The position numbers were made by a program, and so were the translations under genes. Positions 1 to 11,180 of a DNA stretch of 64,000 nucleotides are shown one piece after another. The stretch spans positions 1 to 64,000 of the forward strand of contig WTPW01002701.1 of assembly GCA_009809945.1 (NCBI GenBank), written 5' to 3'. Positions within the stretch are counted from its first letter, which is position 1, and every line of letters starts with the position of its first letter. The notes beneath the pieces were generated by a model, which worked only from the letters and a program-made list of their open reading frames with translations, was not told where the DNA came from and ran no database searches. This stretch comes from Gigaspora margarita. Its lineage: Eukaryota > Glomeromycota > Glomeromycetes > Diversisporales > Gigasporaceae.

Positions 1-255
1 TTAGAATCGTCTCACTGAGACGAACATTTTGGTAGTTAAATCATCCAAAACGGGCCAGTGGATCAAAAGTTATTCAATATTAAAGATATTTACTTAGTGA
101 TTCTAAAAAATCATTATTAAAATTACACAAAAGTTGAACGATCTTGTGACCCTGTGATTAGATTTTAACGATTTTGGGCTTGTTAGAATCGTCTCAGTGA
201 GACGAACATTTTGGTAGTTAAATCATCTAAATTGATCCAGTAGAGCAATAGTTAT
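1..255. repeat. Two direct copies of a dispersed repeat
   Basis: Two copies of the same stretch start near 1 and 182, each opening TTAGAATCGTCTCA followed by a small palindrome (CGTCTCACTGAGACG or CGTCTCAGTGAGACG), then GAACATTTTGGTAGTTAAATC. The same family recurs in reverse orientation near 14,158-14,235 and more weakly near 34,280-34,390, so it is a dispersed element. No coding potential is seen. Confidence 0.7.
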
Positions 256-680
256 TATCAATTTCATAAATTGAACATATGAATAAATTTTAAAATATAA
301 AATTTGATTGGCTAATAGAGTATCAGGTGTGGGTGGGTGGGGTAAAATTTTGAAATTTGTTAGTTACAAAAATATTACGTAATTTCTGGAAGCCCTAACC
401 TTGTATTACACCAGCCATTCTAGCCACACCAGCCATAGTTACACAAGCCACACAAGCCATATGTTATTTTATTGTAACTACAAGGCCTTTATTAGTGCAA
501 CATTACATGAAGTAATTTTTACCTTATTGTGAAGCTCTCTTTATCCTCTATTAAGCTATTTTAATTATACAATCTAATACTCTCTTTATTATTAAAAATC
601 TTTAAATTTATTTTGCTCAACTTTGTTTTCTTTATTACTTTATATTCTATATACTTCTTTACTACAAAACTTATTTCAAT
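256..680. other. Non-coding lead-in to the LINE
   Basis: No gene is seen. The 16-base string AAATTTGATTGGCTAA at 300-315, followed by a GGGTGGGTGGGG run, recurs at 2,213-2,228 inside the LINE, where it is also followed by G runs. A short (CACAAGCCA)-like repeat lies at about 410-460. The LINE 5' untranslated region probably begins in this stretch, but its exact start cannot be set without a second full-length copy. Confidence 0.5.
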
Positions 681-3476
681 ATGCCAACATTAACTCAACA
701 AGAACCAGATACCGCTGATCTTGATTTCTTCTATATTCATTATGCACAAAGCTTTGGTATTGCTCTTTTTGAAGATGAACAAGAAATAACTTGAAAACAA
801 TTTCTCCAAACCAAGAACCAACTACTTGCTATACTAGAACTACTAGAACTAACAAAGCAACACTCTTCTTTCATGCTCCTTCAACAACATCAATAGTTAC
901 ATGCTTATGCTACAAATACCATACAAAATTCATTTCAATTCAAAACAATACCTATCAACCCCATAGAGAATTCACTCAAATTGCAATGGGAAAAAGACAA
1001 AATAGCAAAACTGTTGAACTTATTAACCAAATTTCTCAAACTTCTGATAATATTCCACCCTCTCCTACACCTCAGCTATGTCAATATACATGCCCTAAAT
1101 GCTCTAAATCAATCACTTGCAGAATTTATAACAATAAACACTATCCAAATGAAAGCTATACTCTTGTTGACAAAAAAGTTTATCATACAAATTGTACTGC
1201 TCCAGTACCATCCTCTTCTTCTTCTCTCTCAACTACTTCTTCTTTAAATATTTCATCTACTATTTCTCATCTTGAAGATTCTAGAAAAAATCTAACTTCA
1301 ATCTTTCAAAATTTACAAAATATCTCACAATTATCCCAAGAAAACCCCCAAACAACAACTTTTGACTTATCAATCCATACTCCTTCATCAGCTAAATCAA
1401 CATCTACTCCTTTAACTCAACCTACTGTTCTTCCTACCCAATCTCTTGCAAATTCACTTTCTAACATTAATACAAATAAAACTTTTCAAACTTCTCAAAC
1501 CCAATCATCTGTTAAACATACCTATTCTAGTAAATTGAAATCTCAAACTAATTCTCTTTCTTCAACTCTTGGACCATTTACTTCAACTGAAACTTTACAA
1601 CACTCTTTAATGGATATAGATAATACTTCTAGTGATCCTACTGATACTACCTTTAATGATCACACTAGCAAAGCAACTGATTTAGAAGAACCAATTCAAT
1701 CTAAACATGATACATCTAATGATTTTGATTGGTTCAATCATTATCCAATTACTAGTAAAATGGAAAACAATACAACACTTAATACTCTTGGATACCAATT
1801 TTTCAACTTTATCAAACCTCTATTAATTGATTTTGCTCCTGGCAAGATTGTTAAAACTTCTACTCAAAATAATAATAACAAAAACCAAAAAGAATTCAAA
1901 CATACATTTAAATACTTAATAGCATCACTAGCTGGAAAACATTCTAAATTTCTTCTTGATCTAATTCTTGAAGCAAATCCCTTACTTGACAAAAACTCTA
2001 TAGTACCCTTTTGTATTATTCCTGATACTTTTAAGTCTCTATTTCTTCAGTTTACAACTGAACTCTTTACTCAACTTAATTACAAAAAAATCTTATCATC
2101 TTTAACTTCTATTCCTCCTTATAGTATTCGTAACCGTAAGGGTGCTGACATTTATTAGGTAATATTTTAGGGGGTGGGGGGTCAAGCAAAATCTTACCTT
2201 AGTTAGTTAGTTAAATTTGATTGGCTAAAATAAAATCTTACCTGGGGTGGGGGGTAAGCCCCTATAGTAAATGGATATTAGGTAATAAATATCAGCGCCC
2301 TAATCAAGTTGCTTTAAATCTTGCTTGTATACATTTATTCCTTCAAGACAAATATCAAACAATTCATGCCCAAAAGTTCATTGAAGAACTTAATATTAAA
2401 CCCATTCGCTTCAAAATTCACTATTCATTTAGTGAAAACACACCTAACAAATCTCTTTTTCAAATCCAAAATGACAACAAATATAATATTAATGTAGCTC
2501 TTAATATTTCCAAACAGCAATTTTCTTAAAACTTTAGAATTCCTTCTTTTAAACCTTTCATACAGGATCTTGATAAGTGGTTTGCTTCCTTTATTCCAAC
2601 TTATACTAGACAATTTACCAACTTATCAGAAACTACAGAGAAAAAAATATACAATCATATTAAACATGAGGTTGCTACAACACTAGACACTGAATGTAAA
2701 AAACTTCTTCCACCTTCTTTTAACTTCTTCAGATTACTTTACTTAGTGAGCACAGAGAAGCAGTTGCCAAAGCTACTCTCTACCATATTTATAACTGCAA
2801 TGCAGATGAACATGCATGTGAAATTCTTAAAACTGGTACATCAAATTCAGAATCTGCTAATCAACACACCTATCAAAATATTTACTAATACTACTATAAA
2901 GAATCTCTTAATCTATATCCAGCACCTATACCACTTTCTAGNTCACNCAAACAATNTATTATTCACCCTACTTTGNACTATTNAATCTTTGAAAAAAATG
3001 GAACTTGTTTTGCTACCTTTTCTAAACCATTCCCTGCACAAACTTTCTCAGATCTTGCAAATGAAGCTAATAACTTCTATAAGCTTAAAAATAATGCTGA
3101 ACCTAATATTAAACGGAACACATTCTACTTTTATTCATACTTTAATGAATATCTCAAAGCTGCAGCAAAAAATGATAACATATACAATCTCTCTTATGAT
3201 GAATCTATACACAAACTCCTTAATCAAACTACAGATCCTGCATTTATTGGTAGAGTTATTTCCTACTTTGAAATTCTCAAAAACTCTAAACAAACCTTTG
3301 CCCAAATCCGTACTCAATTCACCAAAAACCACTTACCTCATGCAGAGCAACTTATTATTAATTATTACAATATCATTAAGCGAAACTTTACAAATGCTCT
3401 CTTTTATAATCCATTATTAAATAAAAAAGATTCTAATTCAAAACAACCTCAAGAATCTCAACAATCTTTTCACTAA
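681..3476 (+). pseudogene. LINE ORF1 remnant
   Basis: An ATG at 681 opens a 37-codon frame that stops at 792-794. The same frame continues past that stop, rich in Leu, Lys and Gln as in a coiled coil, and hits a further TAG near 888. The longest open stretch in another frame runs from about 791 to 2,158. It carries a zinc-like cluster (C-x2-C at about 1,091 and H-x2-C at about 1,183), then a long Ser/Thr/Gln-rich low-complexity segment. Coding continues in pieces to 3,476 after an apparent insertion at 2,159-2,275. The composition and the place upstream of an endonuclease-RT fit the nucleic-acid-binding ORF1 of LINEs. Ambiguous bases at 2,942-2,983 blur one part. It is broken by several stops and frameshifts. 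Confidence 0.6.
2159..2275 (+). other. G-run segment interrupting ORF1
   Basis: This stretch breaks ORF1 and contains two GGGGTGGGGGG-type runs, each next to AAATCTTACC. It shares the 16-base string AAATTTGATTGGCTAA with 300-315. It starts with GTAATA, so an unspliced intron is possible, but no convincing branch point or single acceptor is seen. A small repeat insertion is equally likely. Confidence 0.35.
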
Positions 3477-3523
3477 ATTCTTCTGTAGAAAACATAGAAG
3501 CAGCTGCCGCCTCTAAAAATAAA

Positions 3524-4566
3524 ATGTTCTCCACTTTTTGTGGGCCATATTTAGAGGAGAATGATGTATGTAGGCAGGCAGAAAAGCCTATTTATGTGAA
3601 GGAACAGGCTTATGACAGTCAGACCCAATGTACAGGACAGGCTATGGTATCCTGCGCAGCTGTGAAAACTGAGCTTAAAATGGCAAGTGTCTCTACAGAA
3701 GATATTAACAATACTTCAGATACCATATCTTCATCTCCTTCTAAAGTACAACTTTTCTCCAATACCTCTTTACTAACTGCTACCAACTCTAACAACTATC
3801 CAATATCAGAAATTAATAATGAATACCTATTAGAAAAAGACTTCAATAATGAAGAAATTGAACTACCTACAAATTCTTTAAATNACAGNANTNATATNAN
3901 CCCCAATNCTAGCCCTCTTGAGATATATAACNCAACAACATGTTACAACAAATTTCTTTACTATTACAGACTACAAATTCTACCTTCTCCACAAACTATA
4001 GGCTCTTTCTTGCAATATATACTAGAATACTACCCTATGTTTTATTCAAATCAATATATCAAAATTTCTGTTAAACCACACCTCAACATGATTATGTTTT
4101 TACTGAAGCACATATTTACCTCCCATATAAAAACCTTGTACCAGGTCACTTCATATTTCTACCTTTTGGAGATCTACCATTCCTTTGCTATATAGAACTT
4201 AAATCATTTAATAACAATTTTCAAATACCAATCTTTAATGATAATTTTCTTTTTCCAATACCCAACTTACAACTATATACAACTCCAAATCTTAATACCA
4301 ATTCTTCCTCAAATATAAATTTATCTCATTCTTTTGAAGAACCTTGTTACAATAAATTCCTTAAAAAACATAATCACCCACTTTTGCCATCTTTACAAAT
4401 ACTTAAATCCTTTATACAACATTTAATCAAAAATTCATTTTCACTATCATTCAAAATTTCTATTAATATTACAACTCTTGAAACACATGTATATCTCAAC
4501 ACCCAAGATGAGATCCTTCCTAACCATATCATACTCTCTTCTAATCAATATTATATATACTACTAG
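3524..4566 (+). pseudogene. LINE ORF2 N-terminal region with a duplicated CYNKFL module
   Basis: An open stretch of about 220 codons (3,524-4,195) and a second of 60 codons (4,384-4,566) precede the endonuclease. Two segments begin with the same residues CYNKFL, near 3,940 and near 4,345. Each continues with LPSxQ, a [SG]SF[IL]Q helix-like part, and, after one frameshift in the first copy, an [EA]xHxYL motif. This looks like a tandem pair of modules of about 75-85 residues. I do not recognise the domain. Ambiguous bases at 3,884-3,931 affect the first copy. The place immediately before an AP-endonuclease suggests a LINE-specific N-terminal extension of ORF2 or the end of ORF1. Confidence 0.5.
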
Positions 4567-4602
4567 TCACTAATCAAATTATCTACATCAAATCTCTTAC
4601 AA

Positions 4603-5340
4603 AATTTATATCTAAACATTGCTACACACAATGTTAGAGGCTTTAATATTGCTTCCAAAAGGCAAATTTGGAAAGACTACTGCATTAACCATAATATCTC
4701 AATTGCATGCATTACTGAAACTAAAATTGCATCAAAAACAAAACTTTCTTTTTGCAACAATAACTTATTTACCAATTACTGGGCAAATTCTGAAAGCTCA
4801 GTAGAAGGTGCTGCTATTATAATTCGCAATAATCTTAAACCACATGTGTATAGTTGTCACACACATCCAGGTGGGGCTATTGCTTTGGACTTGTTTTTTA
4901 AAGGTGATATAAAGCTTTGAATTATATCAGTTTATCTTTCATCTACTGATTTACACAAAAGAAATCAAACTCAAAACCAGGTTATTAATTGGACTTTACA
5001 GGCTCAACAATCTAATCTATACCCTATAATTTTAGGAGATTTTAATACATATGATAATACAACTAGCTCGGCATCAAAATATAAACTTATTAAATGTTTG
5101 ATATTGGAGCTCATTATAACAATACACACTACACCTGGTCAAACAGAATCAACCAAAGCAGAATAGATTATATTTGGACTGACTTATTTAATATACAATT
5201 TCTCCTTTCTTATAATATTAATGATAGCCAAACTAGTACTCTAAGTAACCATCTTATTCTATTAACATCCTGGACATTTCCTAATGCCTATAGCAAATTT
5301 CTACATCTTCATACTGGTATTAGCCGCAAAATTTTTAATA
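4603..5340 (+). pseudogene. LINE AP-endonuclease domain
   Basis: This is the apurinic/apyrimidinic-type endonuclease that nicks target DNA to prime LINE reverse transcription. Visible family motifs, in order, are NIATHNVRGFN (about 4,615-4,647), ITETKI with the metal-binding Glu (about 4,711), ILGDFN with catalytic Asp and Asn (about 5,028-5,046) and SRIDYIWTD (about 5,155-5,181). There is a TGA at 4,918-4,920 and a frameshift near 5,095, so the domain is not translatable as one piece. It runs on into a poorly conserved linker toward the reverse transcriptase. Confidence 0.85.
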
Positions 5341-6050
5341 CAAAATAATGAGTTCAGATCAATGGACAGAATATTCTGATCTATTATCCCAACTTTTTAT
5401 TAAAAATCATGTCCCAATCTCAACCAATACACAGGAAAGCATTAATACAACCTGGTACAAGATACAACAATGTACTATACAAGCTGCAATTCAAAAGATT
5501 CCTAATAAAAAATCTCATAAATGAAGTTACAATCACAAATATACACCATATTGCACTGTACTTCATACTGGTCTTAAAAAACTTGGACATCTTATAAAAC
5601 TATTAAAAAGCAACTCTATTGCTTATTTACCTTATATCAACTCACATATTTCATTTATCAACTCAAGAGCAAAGTGCAATCTTAATTTTCTTATATCACT
5701 TAATTCTGACCAAATTCAAATATGGCTTGTACATACACAAAGTATTTGGAAACAAATATATCATGCTTATCACCTAGAATCCTCTCTTCTTCTCCAACAA
5801 CAAATTAATCAGGCCTCAGAAAAAAGATATGAAACACTTATTACTAAATCTACACAAGCTATAAATAGTATACTTGATCGCTACCAACCTCCTGTTCATT
5901 TTACAAATATTAAACTTCAAAACCAACTTATTACTGATCCCACTCTAATTAAACAACATATCCAATCACACTTTAATAACTGGACTGCATACAGACCTAT
6001 TAACCAGAATTTATTTGATAACTTTTGGAATTAACAATACCATCCACCTC
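5341..6050 (+). pseudogene. LINE ORF2 linker between endonuclease and RT
   Basis: Coding-like sequence in fragments joins the endonuclease to the reverse transcriptase. No recognised motif is present. The position and the Lys/Ile/Asn-rich composition fit the variable linker of LINE ORF2. Frameshifts and a stop (TAA near 6,032) break it. Confidence 0.5.
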
Positions 6051-7190
6051 TACATATTAAGTCTAAATGGTATATACCACTAACCCTTCCTATAACAGAA
6101 GAAGAGATCATTCAAACAATTTCTCAACTCTCTAATAATGAAGCCTTTGGTCCTACAGGCATAAGCTATAAAATGATCAAACATTATAACCCAACTGGTA
6201 TTACTATTCCCACATCTCTTTTTAATCGATGCCTTATACAAAATTCAATTCCCAAACAATGGAAAAGAGAAAGGATTTTCCTATTCCAAAAAACAATACT
6301 TTTAATAGTAATCTCAATCTTACACACCCAATAAGTCTTATTGAGAATACCAGAAAAATCTATACCAAAATCATTACCAATAGACTAAATCAAGTTTTTT
6401 CACAACACCCTATTCTTTTACCATATAACTATGTTGCCCTTTCTGGAAATAGTACTTCTATTCCTATTCATATTCTTAACAACCTTATAGAAGATGTTAA
6501 CTGCAATTACAAAGAGATCTGGCTTCTATCACAAGACATAAGCAAAGCTTATGACTCTGTAAACTTTACTCTTTTAGAACATGCCCTTACACATTTACTT
6601 CTGTCTACTAATATTGTTAACACTCTTTTTAATATTTTAACTGACGACAAAACAATGTTATTACCAATTTGGGTCTTACACAACCTTATTGGGTTCAAAA
6701 TGGTATTGATCAAGAAGAAACAATAACACCTCTTCTTGGCAGATCAACTATGATCCTCTTATTTCTTATATACACTCAAATTCACCTGGTTATACAATTG
6801 AAACATTCTGGTTTACCAACCTCAAAAATTTTACAACTGACAATTTACAAACCAAATGTTCTGTACTAGCATACATGGATAATACTTTATGGATAGCATC
6901 ATCCCAAACAGAGCTTTCTAAGATACTTACTGTTGCAGAATCCTTCTATTCTATGGCAAACATCCAAGTGAATCCAGCCAAATCAATACTTTCTACTAAT
7001 ATTAAACAACAAAACTACAACCCAATTATATATAACAATTAACCTCTTCCTCTTCAATTACCAAACCAGCCTTTTAAGTTTCTTGGATGTTGGTTTACTT
7101 TAGACAATAAACAATTTCAACAAACCAAACTTATTATTGCTGAATCAAACAAGCTTATACAAATTGCTCATACAAAACAAATTACGTTAT
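6051..7190 (+). pseudogene. LINE reverse transcriptase domain (dead)
   Basis: Non-LTR reverse transcriptase. Motifs seen are AFGPTGISYKMIK (about 6,140-6,180, matching the usual A-PGPDGI block), PISLIENTRKIYTKIITNRL (about 6,330-6,390), DISKAYDSV with a catalytic Asp (about 6,535-6,561), and AYMDNTLWIA (about 6,869-6,898), where the second catalytic Asp of the usual [FY]xDD box is Asn. FKFLGCWF (about 7,076-7,099) marks the thumb-side block. A frameshift lies near 6,690-6,720 and stops near 7,040 and 7,202. The loss of the second Asp alone should abolish polymerase activity. The domain runs up to the inserted TIR element that begins near 7,356. Confidence 0.85.
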
Positions 7191-7484
7191 TATTTCTACA
7201 ATAGAATACCATATACAAAATATTGTATTAAATTAGTCAACATGCAATAAAATCTTAACACAGCACATAGGATTAATCAAGCATAAAGCCAAACTTAACT
7301 GCACAATTTCTACTAGTACTTAACTCCATCCTCAAATTTACAATATTAAAAATATTTGGGATACATCAGAAAATTTTTTATATAGATATATATCGATATA
7401 TAGCAATAAATTGATGAATATCAATTAGAAAATAATGGCATATATCAATAATTTAGGTTATATAATGATATATAACTAAAAAAT

Positions 7485-8080
7485 GATATATACCGGTAAA
7501 TTATAAATATCGTTAAATAACTAATTATCGATATATATCGATTATATTAATATCAATATAAATCATTTATTAGATTCATATCGCAATCTAGCAGACCTAT
7601 TACTATTGATATATAGTGATAATTGTTAATTATCGATATATAACCTATTAAAAATATTTGATATATATCGAAAATTAACCAAATATCGCTATATGGGGGT
7701 GAGTCAATAGAAATCAAGCAAATTTTTTTAGTAACTTTTTTAAAAGTTTAAATTAAAATAACTTAACAAAAACTTGATCAAATTTGATAAATTTTTTTTT
7801 AAATTAATTCTATAAATGTATAAAATTGATTTAAAAAATTTTTTATCAAATTTGATTAAATTTTTGTTAAATTATTTCTGTTCAAAGTTTCAAAAAAATT
7901 TTATTATGAAAAATTTGCTTGATTTCTATTGACTTACCCCCATATATCGATAGTAATAGATCTGCTACATTGCAATATGAATCTAATAAATAATTTATAT
8001 CAATATTAATATAATCTGATATATATCGATAATTAGTTATTTAACGATATTTATCATTTACCGGTATATATCGATATGTT
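7485..8080. repeat. Large foldback around a MITE
   Basis: The left arm (about 7,485-7,690) and right arm (about 7,945-8,080) are inverted copies. For example, ATTAGATTCATATCGCAAT with TAGCAGACCTATTACTAT on the left matches ATAGTAATAGATCTGC and TTGCAATATGAATCTAAT on the right. The loop of this palindrome is occupied by the MITE at 7,694-7,942. Removing the MITE and one TA restores a continuous palindrome. Confidence 0.7.
7694..7942. mobile_element. Tc1/mariner-type MITE (TA flanks)
   Basis: The inverted termini TGGGGGTGAGTCAATAGAAA and TTCTATTGACTTACCCCCA are nearly perfect over about 35 bp, and TA dinucleotides flank both ends (7,692-7,693 and 7,943-7,944). The 249-bp interior is AT-rich and non-coding. 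The TA target and short length fit a Tc1/mariner-derived MITE. It sits at the apex of the surrounding foldback. Confidence 0.75.
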
Positions 8081-8673
8081 TGCTCTTTAACTATATTTAG
8101 TCTTTTTTGATATATAGTGAAAAGATATATTTTAAGACTGGGCTGAATCAGTAGATCTGTATCCTGGATCATACCAAGGATGCATTTGATTAATATTTTT
8201 AAAATGTTTTGAAATGTTTCGATAATCATAGTACAAGATCAAATTAGATCTTTGTTTATTTTTTTTTGTTTATAATTTAGATCTTCTATCACTTTTACAT
8301 TGTTTTTTTCATTTTTATTTTGTTTTTTTTTGTTACATTTCGTTTCGTTTAGTATCATTTTGTTACATTTGTTTTTTCATTTTTTTTCATTTATTTATTA
8401 TTTTTTAATTTTTTTATTTTATTTCTACAAAAAAACACTTTTTGGCATAAAATATAGTGACTTTCTGAAACCTTGCACAAGGCAATGCATTGGTGTTGTC
8501 CTAGTTGTGTCATCGCTGGTATTGTAGTTGATGTTGTCATTGGTGTTATCATTGAAATTGTCGCTAGCTAGTGTCGTTGGTGTTTTTGTGGAATGGCTTT
8601 ATGTGCCTCTTGGTATTCTTGTAGATAGTATTGCATAGATTTTTAGTGTTCTTGAAGGTGGTCCATTTGTTTT

Positions 8674-8816
8674 TCTTCTCTTGCGTTCGTACGGAGTAGT
8701 CTTGCTCATTTCTCTTGCATTCGTATGGGGTGGTCTTGCTCGTTCTCTTGCATTCGTACAGGGTCATATAGGGTAATTTTTCTTGTTTTTCTTGCGTTTG
8801 TATGGGTGGTATAACA
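8674..8816. repeat. Minisatellite of about 33 bp
   Basis: Three to four tandem copies of a unit of about 33 bp contain TTCTCTTGCATTCGTA and GGGTGGTCTTGCTCG. Read on the minus strand they give an 11-residue repeat with YECKR. The open frame there (8,564-8,767, minus) is 67 codons long, has no recognised domain and is probably only the repeat read as protein. Confidence 0.65.
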
Positions 8817-8869
8817 CTAACACTTCTGAGAAATAGTTTTTTTATTTTTTTTTACTTACTATTTTTTTA

Positions 8870-9235
8870 GAAAGTAGCGAAAATAAGCGAATATAAGCGA
8901 ATACAAGTGAATATGAGCAAATAGGAGCAAATATAATAGTTTATTTTTTTTGGTTTCATTTTTTTTCGTTATTTTTTTTGGTTTTACTTTTTGTTTTTTG
9001 TTCTTTTTTTTATTCCTTAATTTTTTAGAACTTTGCACAAGAAAATGACGTAACTATTCTGGCACTTTACAAAAACACCAATTCTAACTTCTCCGGCACT
9101 TTGCAAGTAGTAGCGAATATGAGCAAATATAAGTGAATATAATCGAAAATAAGCAAATATAAGCAAATATAAGCAAATATAATAGTTTATTTTTTTCATT
9201 TTCATTTTATTTTCGTTATTTTTTTTCTTTTTGTT
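8870..9235. repeat. Duplicated block with AAGCGAATAT repeats
   Basis: Two blocks (about 8,876-8,975 and 9,110-9,220) each contain 4-8 copies of a 10-11 bp unit near AAGCAAATAT. Each block ends in AATAGTTTATTTTTTT followed by TTTTCGTTATTTT. They lie inside the 2.3-kb TIR element and have no coding potential. Confidence 0.65.
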
Positions 9236-9628
9236 TTTATTTTTTTTGTCATTTTTTTTATAATAATATATAATATAATATGTAATATTTAAAATATAAT
9301 GTATAATAATAAATAATAAAATAAAATTTTATATTAAATTGCAAAACTTGCGAATATTGTATATTTAATTTAAAATAATATATAATAATAATAATAAATA
9401 AAAAAGCATAATTATGTGAACAGATGCATTTTGTATATTGATTATAAACTATCATGGATATGTATCGATTATAATCACTATCATTATATATCGATTAATA
9501 TCTATATCAGATATATATTGATTACTATCACTATCAATAGATCATGGCAGGGTTGTGTGTAATCGATATATAACTACATGGTTAGTAATCGATATATATC
9601 TATATATAAAATTTGCTGATGTATCCAA

Positions 9629-10629
9629 CTTCAACACTACCTGTCTAACTTTATTAAAAGATCAAATAGCAATGGTCTATTAAACATTACTACTCTTATT
9701 AGAGTTCAACAACTCCAAAATAACCTCTGGTCACCTACTAGTATCTTCACTCATCCTAATTCTACAATTGATGGCCCTAATAGATCAACTACAACCTTTA
9801 AGATTATTCATGTTTTTAAGCATCTTAACTGGTCAATCAGCCCTAACTCTTATTCTAACATTCCTTTTGTAATTAAAGAAGGTTCAATTTTTTTAGAATC
9901 TATTCTTGCTTCACATTCTAAATACACAATGTTTAAAAAATAAATTCAGCATCATCATTTACTTTTTCTTGATCAACTCACAACATATGACAATTCATGC
10001 TTATTAGATTGGAAACACATTTTACTAAGATTACACAAAATTTCTAAAGGCAGAACTCCTCAATAGTTTACCTTTCTAGAAGATAAAATCACTAGCCACT
10101 CCTATGAATGCACTATTTACTCACATATAAATTTACCTTCTACAAACTATTATAGTTATACTACTGGTCACTTTTCAAACCATTCCAAACCTTGGCTTAT
10201 TACATTATTAAATGATCAAATTATTATAGGCAAAGCTCGTCGCCAACCAACTGCATCAGACTTTATACTAATAACTCACTGGCAATGTTCTTTTCAAACA
10301 CAATTTACAAACTTATACCCAACTCTACCAATTACTATATCATTATGCAGTAACTGTTCTCTCAATACTAAAATAATTAAAAACAAATGCGCTATTTTAA
10401 TACCACTAGTCATGTTACAAAATTCTTTGGCAGACTAAATTCTGACAAAACAATTAATTTAAATGCCAATTTTCTAGATCTTATATATTTAATTGCACTT
10501 AGAAATCCAATTTATATCCTACCATTACCAAATCTCAACATTTCTACTATACAATCCCTCCAATATTTGAACCAAGCCAAGCTTATAATACTCTTCAGTT
10601 CTTTACATATTATAATAGTAGCCTCTCGG
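9629..10629 (+). pseudogene. LINE ORF2 region between RT and RNase H
   Basis: ORF2-like sequence resumes directly after the inserted element, in several frames with stops (for example near 9,941 and 10,066). A cysteine pair with a third Cys after nine residues (LCSNC...KC, about 10,343-10,391) may be a zinc ribbon ahead of RNase H. No catalytic motif is seen. The identity rests on position and continuity with the flanking domains. Confidence 0.55.
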
Positions 10630-11180
10630 AACTTACTTTTGATACAGATGGTTCTGTTATTAACCTAGGCAATCCCCAGTGCTCTATGGGAATTGGTTGA
10701 ATACAACTAACTAACTAAAATATCATACATACCTTTCAAGCACAAACAAAATTCTGGCCATGCTTATTTAAAGCAGAATTACTTGCAATTTTAGCTGCAA
10801 TAAGTACAGCTCCTAGAAACTGTACTATCCAAATTTATACAGATTCACAATCAGTTATCTCTAAATTTAAAAGTTTAATCAATATCATACCACTTCCAAA
10901 CTTTCCCTACTGGTCAATCTGGAATACATTACTTAATTTAATTAAATCATACAATCTTAATATTACTTTGCATAAAGTAAATGCACATGAAGATGACAAC
11001 TTTAACAATAAAGCTGACCAACTAGCATGCAATTATCACATAGCACCTTATTTTATTTTTAATTCAAACAACACATATAATCCTCAATATACACCAACTT
11101 CAGATAATTATCCAATGGAACTCCCTAACCATTGCAGCATAAGAACAATCTGTAGAGTACATATAATTGCATGGTAGACA
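10630..11180 (+). pseudogene. LINE RNase H domain
   Basis: RNase H removes the RNA strand of the RNA-DNA hybrid. The four acidic positions are visible: FDTDGS (Asp at about 10,641 or 10,647), FKAELLAILAA (Glu at about 10,775), IYTDSQSVI (Asp at about 10,842) and the C-terminal VNAHEDDNFNNKADQLA (His near 10,985, Asp near 11,015). A TGA at about 10,698 and a frameshift break the frame, although the catalytic residues remain. The same C-terminal motif recurs in the LINE fragment at 14,765. Confidence 0.85.

Larger units (their letters stand above)
7356..9628. mobile_element. 2.3-kb TIR element inserted in LINE ORF2
   Basis: The ends are inverted copies: TTGGGATACATCAG at 7,356-7,369 and its complement CTGATGTATCCAA ending at 9,628. 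The similarity continues inward for about 40 bp (ATATAGATATATATCGAT-like). LINE coding sequence resumes just outside each end, so the element is an insertion into ORF2. No target-site duplication is clear. The interior is made of degenerate ATATATCGATATAT repeats, a foldback with a nested MITE, minisatellites and AT-rich DNA. No transposase is seen, so it is non-autonomous. Confidence 0.7.

Noticed and set aside
791..2158. Reading the 455-codon frame as an intact ORF1 from its first codon
   Set aside because: The apparent start is TTG just after a stop in that frame, whereas an ATG at 681 in another frame gives the likely N-terminus. The product is a frame-shifted remnant.
8564..8767. Minus-strand 67-codon frame with YECKR repeats as a secreted or effector-like gene
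   Set aside because: The frame is a minisatellite translated; it has no signal peptide, no start context and no neighbours to support it.
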